This document shows positions 23,764 through 32,070 of a stretch of 45,484 bases of DNA, one piece after another (position 1 is the stretch's first letter; each line of letters starts with the position of its first letter). A model generated the notes under the pieces. The model was not told the DNA's origin. It made no database searches and worked only from the letters and a program-made list of their open reading frames with translations. The position numbers and the translations under genes are program-made. Location of the stretch: the NCBI GenBank assembly GCA_045648985.1, contig JAZROZ010000033.1, positions 1 through 45,484 on the forward strand. The letters run 5' to 3'. The stretch is from SIG437 sp045648985 (GTDB lineage: Bacteria; Bacillota; Clostridia; UBA1381; UBA9506).

Positions 23764-25980
23764 ATGAAGAAAATTATTGCAACATTACTTTCCATACTGA
23801 TGCTTTTTAGTATGGTAAGCATTTCTGCTATGGCAGAAGGAGAGGAAGTAGCAGCGGTTTCATTACCTACTGCTACAGTTACAGAATTGGATGTAGAAGC
23901 GCTTGCTGATGATGCTGAAAATGGTGTGACACTGACATATGGTCTCAATTTCAGCGCAGACGAAGCAACACCAGAACAGCTTGCAACATATGGCGATTGG
24001 TATGCAGATTTTGTACTCACAATCAACAAAGATGCTACATTTTTAGCAGGCGGCGGCGACGGAGTTGATGGCTATTTAGCAGGAAGCTATGAAGCATATA
24101 ACGAAGGTGCATGGTTAGAAGTTCCTTTTGAACCGGTAAACGTTACAGCAGATGTACCTGTTAAAATTATGGAAAAAGCCGCAGAGTCATTAGGTCGCCC
24201 CGGATTGCAGGTTAGCTATAGGGAAGTATATGACGGAGTCGAGGAATTTAAGTGCGGAGTTTATTTTACAGATGCATTCTTAGCTACAGTTGATGCTGAT
24301 GAAGAAAATCCTTTAATAACAACATTAGAGCTTCGTATTTATAATCCCGAAGATTTAGAAGAAAGCTATGTAATAGGCAAAACCTATGAATTCAAAAGAG
24401 CTACAAAAACAGTAGCAAATGAAGAAAATATCACTATTACCGGAACAGTATCGGCAGGAAATAAAGTTGAAATTAAAGATTTTGTTCTTCCGACAGCGGC
24501 ACCTGTAGCAACAGCAGCACCTGAAGCAACAGCAGAGCCCGGAGCAACGGCTGCACCTGAAGCAACAGCAGCACCTGAAGCAACGGCTGCACCAATAGTA
24601 ACAATTGATACAAACCATTTTGTAGAAGCGGGTGATACTACTACAGTTATTGAAACTGTTACACTTCCTGCAACAGTTGTTGATGCTGTAACAGGACTTG
24701 GTGCAACACTTGATATTACTCTTGCAAACAAAGAAGAGGGAGAAAACGACATAACAGTTTCGATTAACGAAGAAGCACTTGGATCAATTCAGAATGCTGC
24801 TACTAACGCAGGTGCATCTGAGTTGACACTTAAAGTTGAAAAGACTGAGGAAGAGGAATTAGAATCAGCACAGGCAAGCAGCATAATATCTCTTGATAAC
24901 ACACACACATATAAGATTACATTAGAGGCAGAAGATGGCACACCAATATATTCAGAACAGTCTGCACATGGAGCAATCACAATTCGCATTCCATATCAAA
25001 AAGTTGGCTCAGGCGAAGTTATCGCTAAATATTTAAATGCCTCAGGTGTTTTAGAAGATGTTGATTATTCATATGCAGACGGATTTGTAACATTAACTCT
25101 TGCACATTTTTCTGACTATGTAATCTATCAGGAAGAGGAAGAAGAGGAAACATATCAGCCGAGCGGTTCGGTCAGTGTTGCACTATATTCAGTTGAATTT
25201 AAAACTGATGGTGGAAGTGAAGTGAAGAGTCAGTCCGTAAGAAGATATGCAAAGCTGACTGTTCCCGAAGTACCAACTAAAGAAGGATATACTTTTGCAG
25301 GCTGGTACACAGACGATAAATTTGAAAAAGAGTATGATTTTAATACTCATGTAACAAAGTCATTTGTCCTCTATGCTAAATGGATAAAAGACGGTGATAC
25401 TGCAACAGAAATACCTGAGGAGGTAGTTTCAGGTTGGTTTGGTGACGTTAACGAAGCAGACTGGTTCTATAATGATGTTAAATATGTGAGCGAAAATGGT
25501 CTTATGAACGGTTTAACAGAAACAGAATTTGCACCAAATGCACTTTTAACACGTGCAATGCTTGTTACTATTCTTTACAGAAACGAGGGAGAGCCTGCTA
25601 CAAACAGAAGCATCCCGTTTGCAGATGTTGACATGGGAGCATATTATGCAAATGCTGTTCTGTGGGCTAAGCAGAATGGTATTGTAAACGGTTTAACAGA
25701 AACAGATTTTGCACCAAATGAAAATATCACTCGTGAACAGATTTCAGCAATTATGTTCCGTTATGCAATATACAAAGGCTTAGAAGCTGTAACACTTGAA
25801 GAAAATCTCGGCTTTGACGATGCAGCAGAAATTTCAGAATATGCAATTTCTGCTATGAACTGGGCAGTTGGAAGCGGATTATTAAATGGCAAGACAGAAA
25901 GCACATTAAATCCGCAGGACAACGCAACAAGAGCTGAAATTGCAGCAATACTTCACAGATATATTGAAGCAAACAAATAA
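23764..25980 (+). CDS. SLH-domain cell-surface protein
   Basis: A 738-residue surface protein. Signal peptide 1-25 (LLSILMLFSMVSISAMA). An N-terminal domain of no known family (about 35-235) is joined by a Pro-Ala-Thr-Glu linker (about 243-280, repeats of EATAAP) to a second domain (285-450). An InlB B-repeat (Listeria-Bacteroides type) spans about 475-545 (KEGYTFAGWYTDDKFEKEYDF). Three SLH domains close the protein, beginning near residues 560, 617 and 682, with TRAM, TREQ and TRAE motifs, and should bind pyruvylated wall polysaccharide. Ribosome site GGGAGAGAG. No clear terminator separates it from the Hint protein gene, so the two may be one transcript. Confidence 0.88.
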   Translation: MKKIIATLLSILMLFSMVSISAMAEGEEVAAVSLPTATVTELDVEALADDAENGVTLTYGLNFSADEATPEQLATYGDWYADFVLTINKDATFLAGGGDGVDGYLAGSYEAYNEGAWLEVPFEPVNVTADVPVKIMEKAAESLGRPGLQVSYREVYDGVEEFKCGVYFTDAFLATVDADEENPLITTLELRIYNPEDLEESYVIGKTYEFKRATKTVANEENITITGTVSAGNKVEIKDFVLPTAAPVATAAPEATAEPGATAAPEATAAPEATAAPIVTIDTNHFVEAGDTTTVIETVTLPATVVDAVTGLGATLDITLANKEEGENDITVSINEEALGSIQNAATNAGASELTLKVEKTEEEELESAQASSIISLDNTHTYKITLEAEDGTPIYSEQSAHGAITIRIPYQKVGSGEVIAKYLNASGVLEDVDYSYADGFVTLTLAHFSDYVIYQEEEEEETYQPSGSVSVALYSVEFKTDGGSEVKSQSVRRYAKLTVPEVPTKEGYTFAGWYTDDKFEKEYDFNTHVTKSFVLYAKWIKDGDTATEIPEEVVSGWFGDVNEADWFYNDVKYVSENGLMNGLTETEFAPNALLTRAMLVTILYRNEGEPATNRSIPFADVDMGAYYANAVLWAKQNGIVNGLTETDFAPNENITREQISAIMFRYAIYKGLEAVTLEENLGFDDAAEISEYAISAMNWAVGSGLLNGKTESTLNPQDNATRAEIAAILHRYIEANK

Positions 25981-26012
25981 TCAATATTTCTAACTGAAAT
26001 ATAAATAAAGTT

Positions 26013-26048
26013 AAGGCTTGTAACCCTATTGGTTACGAGCCTTCTTTT
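26013..26048 (+). terminator. Intrinsic terminator
   Basis: AAGGCTTGTAACC (26013-26025) pairs with GGTTACGAGCCTT (26031-26043), followed by CTTTTAT. Confidence 0.82.
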
Positions 26049-26062
26049 ATAAAACTTGCGAC

Positions 26063-26091
26063 TTGCAATAGGAAAAGTTTTGTAGTAAAAT
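26063..26091 (+). promoter_or_regulatory. Promoter of the ZIP transporter gene
   Basis: TTGCAA (26063-26068), 17-bp spacer, TAAAAT (26086-26091), 41 bp before ATG 26133. Confidence 0.45.
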
Positions 26092-26132
26092 ATTATCTAT
26101 AAAGCTGAGATATCAAAAATGAAGGTGAATTT

Positions 26133-26885
26133 ATGGAATTAGTATTACTAACGGCAATAGGTGTAGGCGGTGCAACAATAATAGGCGCTCTTTTTGGCTT
26201 TGTTTTTAAGAAAATGTCACACAGATTTTCTGATATAATTCTGTCATTTGCGGCAGGTGTTATGCTTGCGGCGGCGGTGTTGGGACTTATTATGCCATCT
26301 TTAGAGTATGGCGGTAAATTCAGTATTTTAATTACAGTTTTAGGCATATTTCTAGGTGCAGTCTGCCTCAATGGAATTGATAAATTAGTACCACATCTCC
26401 ATAAAGTTGTTGGCACAGAGCAGGAGTCACACAATAGCACAAAGCTAAGCAAGGTCTTATTATTTGTTATAGCTATTGCAATACACAATCTTCCTGAGGG
26501 GATTGCAGCAGGTGTAGGCTTTGGCTCAGGAAATACGACTCAGGCACTTATGATTGCAGGAGGTATTGCTCTTCAGAATATTCCCGAGGGTATGGTAATT
26601 ATAGCACCAATGCTTGCAGCAGGAGTATCACCTAGGAAAACATTTGTGTTTGCGATGATAACAGGACTTGTAGAAGTAGCAGGCACAATTATTGGATATT
26701 TTGCAGTTAACATCGCATCTTTCATACTTCCGTTTGCTCTTTCGTTTGCGGGCGGAACTATGCTATATGTTATAAGCGATGAAGTGATTCCTGAAACTCA
26801 TTCACACGGCTCCGAAAGAGGCGCGACATATGCCCTGTTAGTTGGCTTTTGTATAATGCTTATCTCTGATTTTTTATTGGGGTAG
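26133..26885 (+). CDS. ZIP-family metal ion transporter
   Basis: A 250-residue membrane protein of the ZIP (ZupT-like) family that should import zinc or another divalent metal. About eight hydrophobic helices are present. The binuclear metal site is plain in TM4, AIHNLPEGIAAGVGFG (about 116-131), and TM5, GGIALQNIPEGMVIIAP (about 148-164). The histidine-bearing loop between TM3 and TM4 (HLHKVVGTEQESHNS) is short. ATG 26133 follows GAAGGTG. It is a single gene between its promoter and rubredoxin. Confidence 0.9.
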   Translation: MELVLLTAIGVGGATIIGALFGFVFKKMSHRFSDIILSFAAGVMLAAAVLGLIMPSLEYGGKFSILITVLGIFLGAVCLNGIDKLVPHLHKVVGTEQESHNSTKLSKVLLFVIAIAIHNLPEGIAAGVGFGSGNTTQALMIAGGIALQNIPEGMVIIAPMLAAGVSPRKTFVFAMITGLVEVAGTIIGYFAVNIASFILPFALSFAGGTMLYVISDEVIPETHSHGSERGATYALLVGFCIMLISDFLLG

Positions 26886-26924
26886 TCATCGGAGAGCCGT
26901 AAAAAGTTCGAATCTCCGATGACT
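26884..26924. other. 12-bp stem hairpin after the ZIP gene
   Basis: AGTCATCGGAGA (26884-26895) pairs perfectly with TCTCCGATGACT (26913-26924) around a 17-base loop. There is no T-run on either side, so it is not a standard terminator; it may stabilise the mRNA end. It starts at the ZIP stop codon. Confidence 0.6.
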
Positions 26925-26927
26925 AAG

Positions 26928-26957
26928 TTGCATTATGAGTGAAAAATATGGTATAAT
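26928..26957 (+). promoter_or_regulatory. Promoter of the rubredoxin gene
   Basis: TTGCAT (26928-26933), 18-bp spacer, consensus TATAAT (26952-26957), 32 bp before the ATG. Confidence 0.5.
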
Positions 26958-26989
26958 ATAAATATAAAAATAAAAGGAGGAGAGTTATA

Positions 26990-27145
26990 ATGAAAAAGTA
27001 TGCTTGTCCATGTGGATATGTTTACGACCCTGAGATTGGTGATGCTGAAAATGGCGTTGCAGCAGGTACAGCTTGGGAAGATGTTCCAGAAGATTGGGTG
27101 TGTCCTGTTTGCGGCTTAGGAAAAGATGCATTCGAGGAAGAATAA
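26990..27145 (+). CDS. Rubredoxin with an unusual first Cys pair
   Basis: A 51-residue electron carrier with one Fe(Cys)4 site. The body matches rubredoxin throughout: CGYVYDPEIGD, GTAWEDVPEDWVCPVCG. The second knuckle has the normal Cys38-x2-Cys41, but the first is Cys6-Pro-Cys8-Gly, one residue shorter than the usual C-x2-C-G. The strong site AAAGGAGGAGAG precedes ATG 26990. It could supply electrons to the reverse rubrerythrin; that partnership is inferred. A strong terminator follows. Confidence 0.93.
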   Translation: MKKYACPCGYVYDPEIGDAENGVAAGTAWEDVPEDWVCPVCGLGKDAFEEE

Positions 27146-27160
27146 GAGTTTATAAAATAA

Positions 27161-27202
27161 AAATTGCAGTGTAAAATGAAGTTTTACACTGCAATTTTTT
27201 TA
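27161..27202. terminator. Bidirectional intrinsic terminator
   Basis: A 16-bp perfect stem (AAATTGCAGTGTAAAA at 27161-27176 with 27182-27197) and a T-run on the plus strand; an A/T-rich run serves the minus strand. It separates convergent rubredoxin and the gerQ-like gene. Confidence 0.88.
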
Positions 27203-27208
27203 TTTGAT

Positions 27209-27685
27209 TTAGTACATTCTTCTTCCATTTTGTGTATAGTTTCTTATGTATCTTCCACCGCTTGAACTTTGCATATTACTCATGGAATTATTGGTCCTCG
27301 CTCCGCTTCCTGCAGGAAGACTGTTGAAAATTGAAACAAACTTAACGGCATATAAATCACAAACTACGTATCTGTCATCAAGCGGTTCATAGATTGTTAC
27401 AAAATTTTGTCCTACTGCATAGAGATATCCTTCTTTGTCAACTAAAGATGTTGTGCCGATTAAAAACTGAATCAGAACATAAGCTCCTATGTTTGCACTT
27501 AAAATTTCAGCAAAAGTATCCTGGTCTTCGGGGTTTGGAGTAGGTGATGGGCGATTTGCTGTCATATCCCCAATGTTAGTGGTTTGATTTTGCATATTCT
27601 CTGCGTTTTGCCTGTCGCGTGCATTTTGCATTTCTTGCATCATTTCATTATTTGTCGGATCAGTATAATTGTTTCCGTTTGACAT
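27209..27685 (-). CDS. GerQ-like spore coat protein
   Basis: A 158-residue hydrophilic protein. Residues 1-65 are rich in Asn, Gln and Met (low complexity, EMMQEMQNARDRQNAENM). Residues ~72-120 form a compact domain (SANIGAYVLIQFLIG...YVVCDLYAVKFVSIF) resembling GerQ/YwdL of Bacillus, the coat protein that holds the germination hydrolase CwlJ in place. The match is distant, but it lies 17 bp after the cwlJ gene, the known cwlJ-gerQ arrangement. ATG 27685 follows TAGGAGG. Confidence 0.62.
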   Translation of the reverse strand: MSNGNNYTDPTNNEMMQEMQNARDRQNAENMQNQTTNIGDMTANRPSPTPNPEDQDTFAEILSANIGAYVLIQFLIGTTSLVDKEGYLYAVGQNFVTIYEPLDDRYVVCDLYAVKFVSIFNSLPAGSGARTNNSMSNMQSSSGGRYIRNYTQNGRRMY

Positions 27686-27702
27686 TTTTATACCTCCTAA
27701 TT

Positions 27703-28146
27703 TTATGTGAGAAAATAAGCACTCGTCGGATTATAAAAGCAGTGGTCTGATATTCTGACTATGAAATATCCGACCTCGGTTGGAAAGTTATTGGGACATG
27801 TTGGAGAATAAGGATTGAAAAACCACAAAGCCTCATCTAAATTAGACAGTCTGTTTCCTGCGATTGCCCAGTCTGCGATATAATAATGTACATCGGTGGG
27901 GTTCATATTATAGATGTTCTGTGCATTATATACTCCGTTTATATATTCCTTAACACAAGTAAACTGATTTTCCTGAAAGATTATGTTTCTTATACTTCCG
28001 CCACGACTAACTCTTTGGTATTCTCCACCCGGAGCATAAACGCGGTTCATGACAACACTTGCAACACCTTTCATACCATTGTCGCCCTCGCCGCCCGCTT
28101 CACATTGTATTAAGCGCGCTAAAAGCTCTCTGTCTGAATATGCCAA
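27703..28146 (-). CDS. cwlJ: Spore cortex-lytic hydrolase CwlJ
   Basis: A 147-residue Hydrolase_2 (SleB/CwlJ) enzyme that degrades cortex peptidoglycan at germination. The N-terminal block RELLARLIQCEAGGEGDNGMKGVASVVMNRV carries the catalytic glutamate; FQENQFTCV and the Trp/Phe-rich C-terminal ALWFFNP follow. It has no signal peptide, as expected for CwlJ, which reaches the spore through the coat. The start appears to be TTG 28146 with GAGGTG five bases upstream. Followed by the gerQ-like gene. Confidence 0.88.
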   Translation of the reverse strand: MAYSDRELLARLIQCEAGGEGDNGMKGVASVVMNRVYAPGGEYQRVSRGGSIRNIIFQENQFTCVKEYINGVYNAQNIYNMNPTDVHYYIADWAIAGNRLSNLDEALWFFNPYSPTCPNNFPTEVGYFIVRISDHCFYNPTSAYFLT

Positions 28147-28204
28147 AATATCACCTCACATTTTAATCCGATACTATAATGATATTAAAATGCATTATAA
28201 ATTA

Positions 28205-30547
28205 TTACATTTCTTCTGTTATTTTTGAAACTAACACGGTCATGTCGTCAAAGCTTGCATTTTTCCTTTTATTCATAGCTGCTTTTAATATTTTATCAGC
28301 CAGTTCTTGTGGGGTGGTGCCGTCAAAGGTTTCTATTATATGCTTTAAAAGGTTTTCATCTTCTTTTTCCAAAAGCTCTGTAACTCCATCAGTTGCCATT
28401 ACTATATAATCTCCGTTATCTGCATAGAAAAGCTCGCAATCTGCATCAAGATTTGATATTGCTCCTGCGGGCAGTGAAGTGCATTTTACTTTTTTTATAG
28501 AATCTGCACTTTTAATGTATGAATTTTCCGCACCTGATTTTAAAAATTCCATCGCACCGCTGTGCAGGTTTAAAATACAGATATCTGCAGTTGCAAATGT
28601 TTCTTTTTGTGACTTGAAAAGCAGAAATGTGTTTATGATTTTTATTGTGGTTTCTTTGTCAAAGCCTAAAGAAAGTAATTTTTTAACGAGATTTACTGTT
28701 ATCCTGCTCTGTATGGAAGCATCCTTGCCACGACCCATTCCGTCAGACAAACACAAAACATATCTACCGCCTGAAAGAGCTGAGAAAAGATGACTGTCAC
28801 CACTCTGGCCTGATAGAATATCAGATGTTTTTGCAAAACCGATTTCAGCAGAAAACTTCGTTTTTTCGCAGAATTTCAAATGACATTCTGTTTCCCCACA
28901 TAAGCGTTCTTCGATGTAAACAGGAACACCAAGCACCGCACCTATTGTTGTTGAGATTAAATCACGACAAACCTTTTTCTTGCCGCAAGGCAAAACAGTC
29001 AGCATAACTTCATAACGGTCTGTATAAATTACGCTTACATCTATAGCGGATATTCCTTTTTTGTCAAGCTCTGCCTTTATTTTCACTTCAAGCTGGGGAA
29101 CACAAGAAAAGCCCTGCTTTATCTGACTTTCAAGATTTGTCAAAATTGATGATATGTTTTTAAATTGCTGCGAAACAATATTTCTGCTTTCTAACACTTT
29201 AGATGCCCACGATATATTAATTTTCTGTATTTCATAATTTTTGTTGACAGCTTCTAAAAAGTCGTCAAAATGTATGCACTGGGCACGAAACTCTGCAGGT
29301 GCATCAAATTCAATGGCATAGCCGCGAGTACTCATTTCAGAAAACATTTGGCCTGCCATATCAAGCGATTCATCATAGTTTTTGTGCCAGCAATAAGTAC
29401 AAAGGGTGCAGTTTTTACAAACAGAGTCAATAGACATATCAAATATTGCACCCGGTGCAAGCTCATTTGTTTTTGTTGATTTATTTGTAATCCCCGAGAA
29501 GATTTCTGACAGTTCAGACAAAGAAGCAGAGGCAGAGTTCAGTTTTTGCGCAACTATGTCTGTTTCAAAGCTGCTTTTCTGCACGGTCGTAGTGGTTATG
29601 GGAGTACTTATAAATTCTCCAAGTTTATCAATAAAGCTTTTCGGAATTAACAGTACAATAAGTGCCGCCGAGAGAGTACAGATGACATTAATTATTGTGA
29701 CGGTTGAAGAGTTTAAATAAATCATCATAATTGCATTTGCTGCTAAAAATCCAAACGAAACTGCAAGTTTTCCATAATTCTTTAAAAGTCCCGCGCAAAG
29801 AGAACTGATTGTATATGTACAAATAACTTGCGATGGCAGGGGAGAATTAACACTCATCACAACACCCAAAATTACACCCGCCGAGCACGACAGATAAAAC
29901 CCTTTGGAATAAGCAATTAAAAGTATTGCAGTTACACAAAGAACTTGTGAAAGCGGTTCTAAACCGGGAATTGACTCAAGCGATAAAAGCAGAACTGCAA
30001 ATATAAGGATAACACCTAAAACGTCACCTGCTTCAAAAACCCTGCGAGACTTAAATGTTCTTATTGCAGTTGAAGCAGTGCTGAATGCAAAAAATGAAAC
30101 GAAGCATAAAATACTTTCTAAAACCAAAAGCATCATATCATATAGTAAAAATCCATCCATAATTACAAATAACGTACCTGATGCTAAAAGAGAAACAGAT
30201 GATGCTATGCCTGATATCCATTTCCTGTCTGAAATGTCTTTGTTATATAGGAGCATAAAAACAAGATATAACGAAAGTGCGCCTATATATTTTAAAGAAG
30301 ATACGCCGAAGCCTGAAAAAAGAATGCCTAAAAAAGCGCATATTGTTCCCAGTGACATCTCGTGCATTGGAAAAGTTGCGGCAAAATATGATATGCCAAA
30401 TGGAGAAAGAGCACCAAAAAGACAAATTTTATTTATAAAAAAGGATAATATGTACTCCGAGATTTCATAAGGATTAATTTTTTGTGCCAACCTCACTTTT
30501 TTTCTGATTTTTTTGCTTTCTGTCGTAATCTTTGCATTGTTTGTCAT
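28205..30547 (-). CDS. spoIIE: Stage II sporulation protein E, PP2C phosphatase
   Basis: Septum-bound phosphatase that dephosphorylates SpoIIAA and so releases sigma-F in the forespore. 780 residues: about ten transmembrane helices in the first ~320, a regulatory middle with a Cys cluster (CKNCTLCTYCW), and a C-terminal PP2C domain with metal aspartates in CLSDGMGRG, MATDGVTE and SFDDMTVLV. I start it at ATG 30547 with AAGGAG upstream; the longer frame would run through the promoter. Transcribed alone from a Spo0A-type promoter; cwlJ-gerQ follow 58 bp downstream and are probably expressed later from their own promoter. Confidence 0.93.
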   Translation of the reverse strand: MTNNAKITTESKKIRKKVRLAQKINPYEISEYILSFFINKICLFGALSPFGISYFAATFPMHEMSLGTICAFLGILFSGFGVSSLKYIGALSLYLVFMLLYNKDISDRKWISGIASSVSLLASGTLFVIMDGFLLYDMMLLVLESILCFVSFFAFSTASTAIRTFKSRRVFEAGDVLGVILIFAVLLLSLESIPGLEPLSQVLCVTAILLIAYSKGFYLSCSAGVILGVVMSVNSPLPSQVICTYTISSLCAGLLKNYGKLAVSFGFLAANAIMMIYLNSSTVTIINVICTLSAALIVLLIPKSFIDKLGEFISTPITTTTVQKSSFETDIVAQKLNSASASLSELSEIFSGITNKSTKTNELAPGAIFDMSIDSVCKNCTLCTYCWHKNYDESLDMAGQMFSEMSTRGYAIEFDAPAEFRAQCIHFDDFLEAVNKNYEIQKINISWASKVLESRNIVSQQFKNISSILTNLESQIKQGFSCVPQLEVKIKAELDKKGISAIDVSVIYTDRYEVMLTVLPCGKKKVCRDLISTTIGAVLGVPVYIEERLCGETECHLKFCEKTKFSAEIGFAKTSDILSGQSGDSHLFSALSGGRYVLCLSDGMGRGKDASIQSRITVNLVKKLLSLGFDKETTIKIINTFLLFKSQKETFATADICILNLHSGAMEFLKSGAENSYIKSADSIKKVKCTSLPAGAISNLDADCELFYADNGDYIVMATDGVTELLEKEDENLLKHIIETFDGTTPQELADKILKAAMNKRKNASFDDMTVLVSKITEEM

Positions 30548-30580
30548 TTGTAAAATCTCCTTAAATATGTTATATTTCAT

Positions 30581-30613
30581 ATTATACTCCAAGAAACAGG
30601 AAAAAATTGTAAA
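30581..30613 (-). promoter_or_regulatory. spoIIE promoter with 21-bp spacer
   Basis: On the minus strand TTTACA (30613-30608), 21-bp spacer, consensus TATAAT (30586-30581). The overlong spacer is known from Spo0A-activated sigma-A promoters such as spoIIE and spoIIG of Bacillus. Confidence 0.65.
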
Positions 30614-30639
30614 ATAATGGAAGAGAATATATAAAAGTT

Positions 30640-30690
30640 TTCGACAGAAAAATGGAAGTTCGTTAAGGAATAACAGCATATTATGTCGAA
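30640..30690. promoter_or_regulatory. Two Spo0A (0A) boxes
   Basis: TTCGACA at 30640-30646 and TGTCGAA at 30684-30690, both exact matches to the 0A core on opposite strands, upstream of the spoIIE -35 box. They also lie upstream of the divergent DUF6062 operon. Confidence 0.68.
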
Positions 30691-30774
30691 AGAGTTATTT
30701 TTTAATTAAAGGCTTTTCATTGTGAGAAATTTATGATATACTTATAATGGATTGTTATTGTTTGGAGGGTATGT

Positions 30775-31476
30775 ATGAAAGAGAAAATATATACAATTCC
30801 CCTTTCTGAAAGCTATGAACAAGACTCAGAGTGTCCGTTTTGTTTTTTAGAAGAAAAGCTTGAACGTGAGGCGGTAGAATATAGTCTTGGAGCATCTATG
30901 ATGGAGCCTGACTCAAGAGTTATTTCAAACGAGAAAGGCTTTTGCAGAAGACATTTTAAAGCGATGTTAAAAGAGCAGGAGGCACTAAGTATGGCTCTTG
31001 TTTTAGATACACATTTAAATGAAGTTGTAAAAAATATTAAGGATGCTCTAAAAACAGCACCTGAGAAAAAAAGATTTTCAAAAAAAGGCGAAGATAAGCT
31101 TTTAGAGGCGCTTTCGTCTTTGGAATCATCATGTGTAATCTGCGAAAGAATAGAAAATACCATAAAAAAATTTGCAGAGGTTTTCTGGTACCTTTATAAA
31201 ACCGAAGAAGACTTTAAAAATAAAGTTCTTTCATCAAAGGGTTTTTGTATTCCGCATTTTAAGATTGTCCTTTCCATGCTCCATAAGGAATTTTCTGGTA
31301 AGGAAAAGCTAAAGGCAAGACAAGAGATAACAGAGCTTGAACTGAAGCACCTGGAGAGATTAAACGAAGACGTTAACTGGTTTACAAAAAAGTTTGATTA
31401 CAGATACACAAACGAGCCGTGGAAAAACTCCAAAGATGCACTGCCCAGAGCTGTGCAAAAGCTATCAAAATATTAA
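30775..31476 (+). CDS. DUF6062-family protein
   Basis: A 233-residue cytoplasmic protein of unknown function found next to coaE/polA in Clostridia. It has two related halves, each with a Cys-x2-Cys and a Cys-x2-H pair: ECPFCFLEEKLER (about 19-31) with GFCRRHFKAML, and SCVICERIENTI with GFCIPHFKIVL. These eight residues could bind metal. ATG 30775 follows TGGAGGG. It begins the tight operon that runs through smpB; a possible -10 TATAAT lies at about 30741-30746. Confidence 0.8.
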   Translation: MKEKIYTIPLSESYEQDSECPFCFLEEKLEREAVEYSLGASMMEPDSRVISNEKGFCRRHFKAMLKEQEALSMALVLDTHLNEVVKNIKDALKTAPEKKRFSKKGEDKLLEALSSLESSCVICERIENTIKKFAEVFWYLYKTEEDFKNKVLSSKGFCIPHFKIVLSMLHKEFSGKEKLKARQEITELELKHLERLNEDVNWFTKKFDYRYTNEPWKNSKDALPRAVQKLSKY

Positions 31477-31488
31477 GGACTGATTGAC

Positions 31489-32070
31489 GTGAAAAAAGTA
31501 TTGGGTATAACAGGCGGCACAGGAAGCGGAAAAAGTACAGTTGCAGAAATTTTGAAAAGTAATGGAGCTTTAGTTGTTGATGCAGACATTGTAGCAAGAA
31601 AAGTTGTAAAGAGCGGCAAACCTGCACTATCTGAAATAGAAGAAAAATTTGGCAGAGGAGTAATACTTTCTGATGGAGAGCTTGACAGAAAAAAGCTTGG
31701 GCAAATAGTTTTTTCTGATAGCAAAAAGCTTAGTATTTTAAACGATATAACGCATAAATATATAATTGCAGACATTAAATCGTTTGTAGAAGAAAATGAC
31801 GGTTTTTTGGTGATTGATGCAGCGCTTTTGTTTCAGACAGAGCTTTATAAATTATGCGATAAAACACTTTGCGTCTTGGCATCAAAAAGCTTAAGACAAG
31901 AAAGAATAGAAAAGCGAGATAATCTATCAAGTGAGCTTGCTAAAAATAGAATATTCTCTCAAAATGAAGAGGAATATTACAGACAAAGAGCAGATTACGT
32001 TTTGGTAAATGACGGCAGCATAGAGGATATAAAAAATAAAGCAGAAAGTATTGTTAAGGAGATATTGTGA
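31489..32070 (+). CDS. coaE: Dephospho-CoA kinase
   Basis: Last enzyme of coenzyme A synthesis: phosphorylates the 3' hydroxyl of dephospho-CoA. 193 residues. P-loop GITGGTGSGKSTV (about 6-18), the VVDADIVARKVV substrate block, FLVIDAALLFQ and the lid RQERIEKRD are present. The start is GTG 31489 with AAGGA upstream. It overlaps the next gene by 4 bp (GTGA). Confidence 0.95.
   Translation: MKKVLGITGGTGSGKSTVAEILKSNGALVVDADIVARKVVKSGKPALSEIEEKFGRGVILSDGELDRKKLGQIVFSDSKKLSILNDITHKYIIADIKSFVEENDGFLVIDAALLFQTELYKLCDKTLCVLASKSLRQERIEKRDNLSSELAKNRIFSQNEEEYYRQRADYVLVNDGSIEDIKNKAESIVKEIL

Noticed and set aside
24499..24600. Repeat array in the SLH gene as a CRISPR-like or tandem element
   Set aside because: It encodes a Pro-Ala-Thr-Glu linker; the repetition is low-complexity coding sequence.
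26884..26924. Possible tRNA gene because of GTTCGAATC and 7-bp outer arms
   Set aside because: No D-arm or anticodon arm fits in the 17-base loop; it is only a hairpin.
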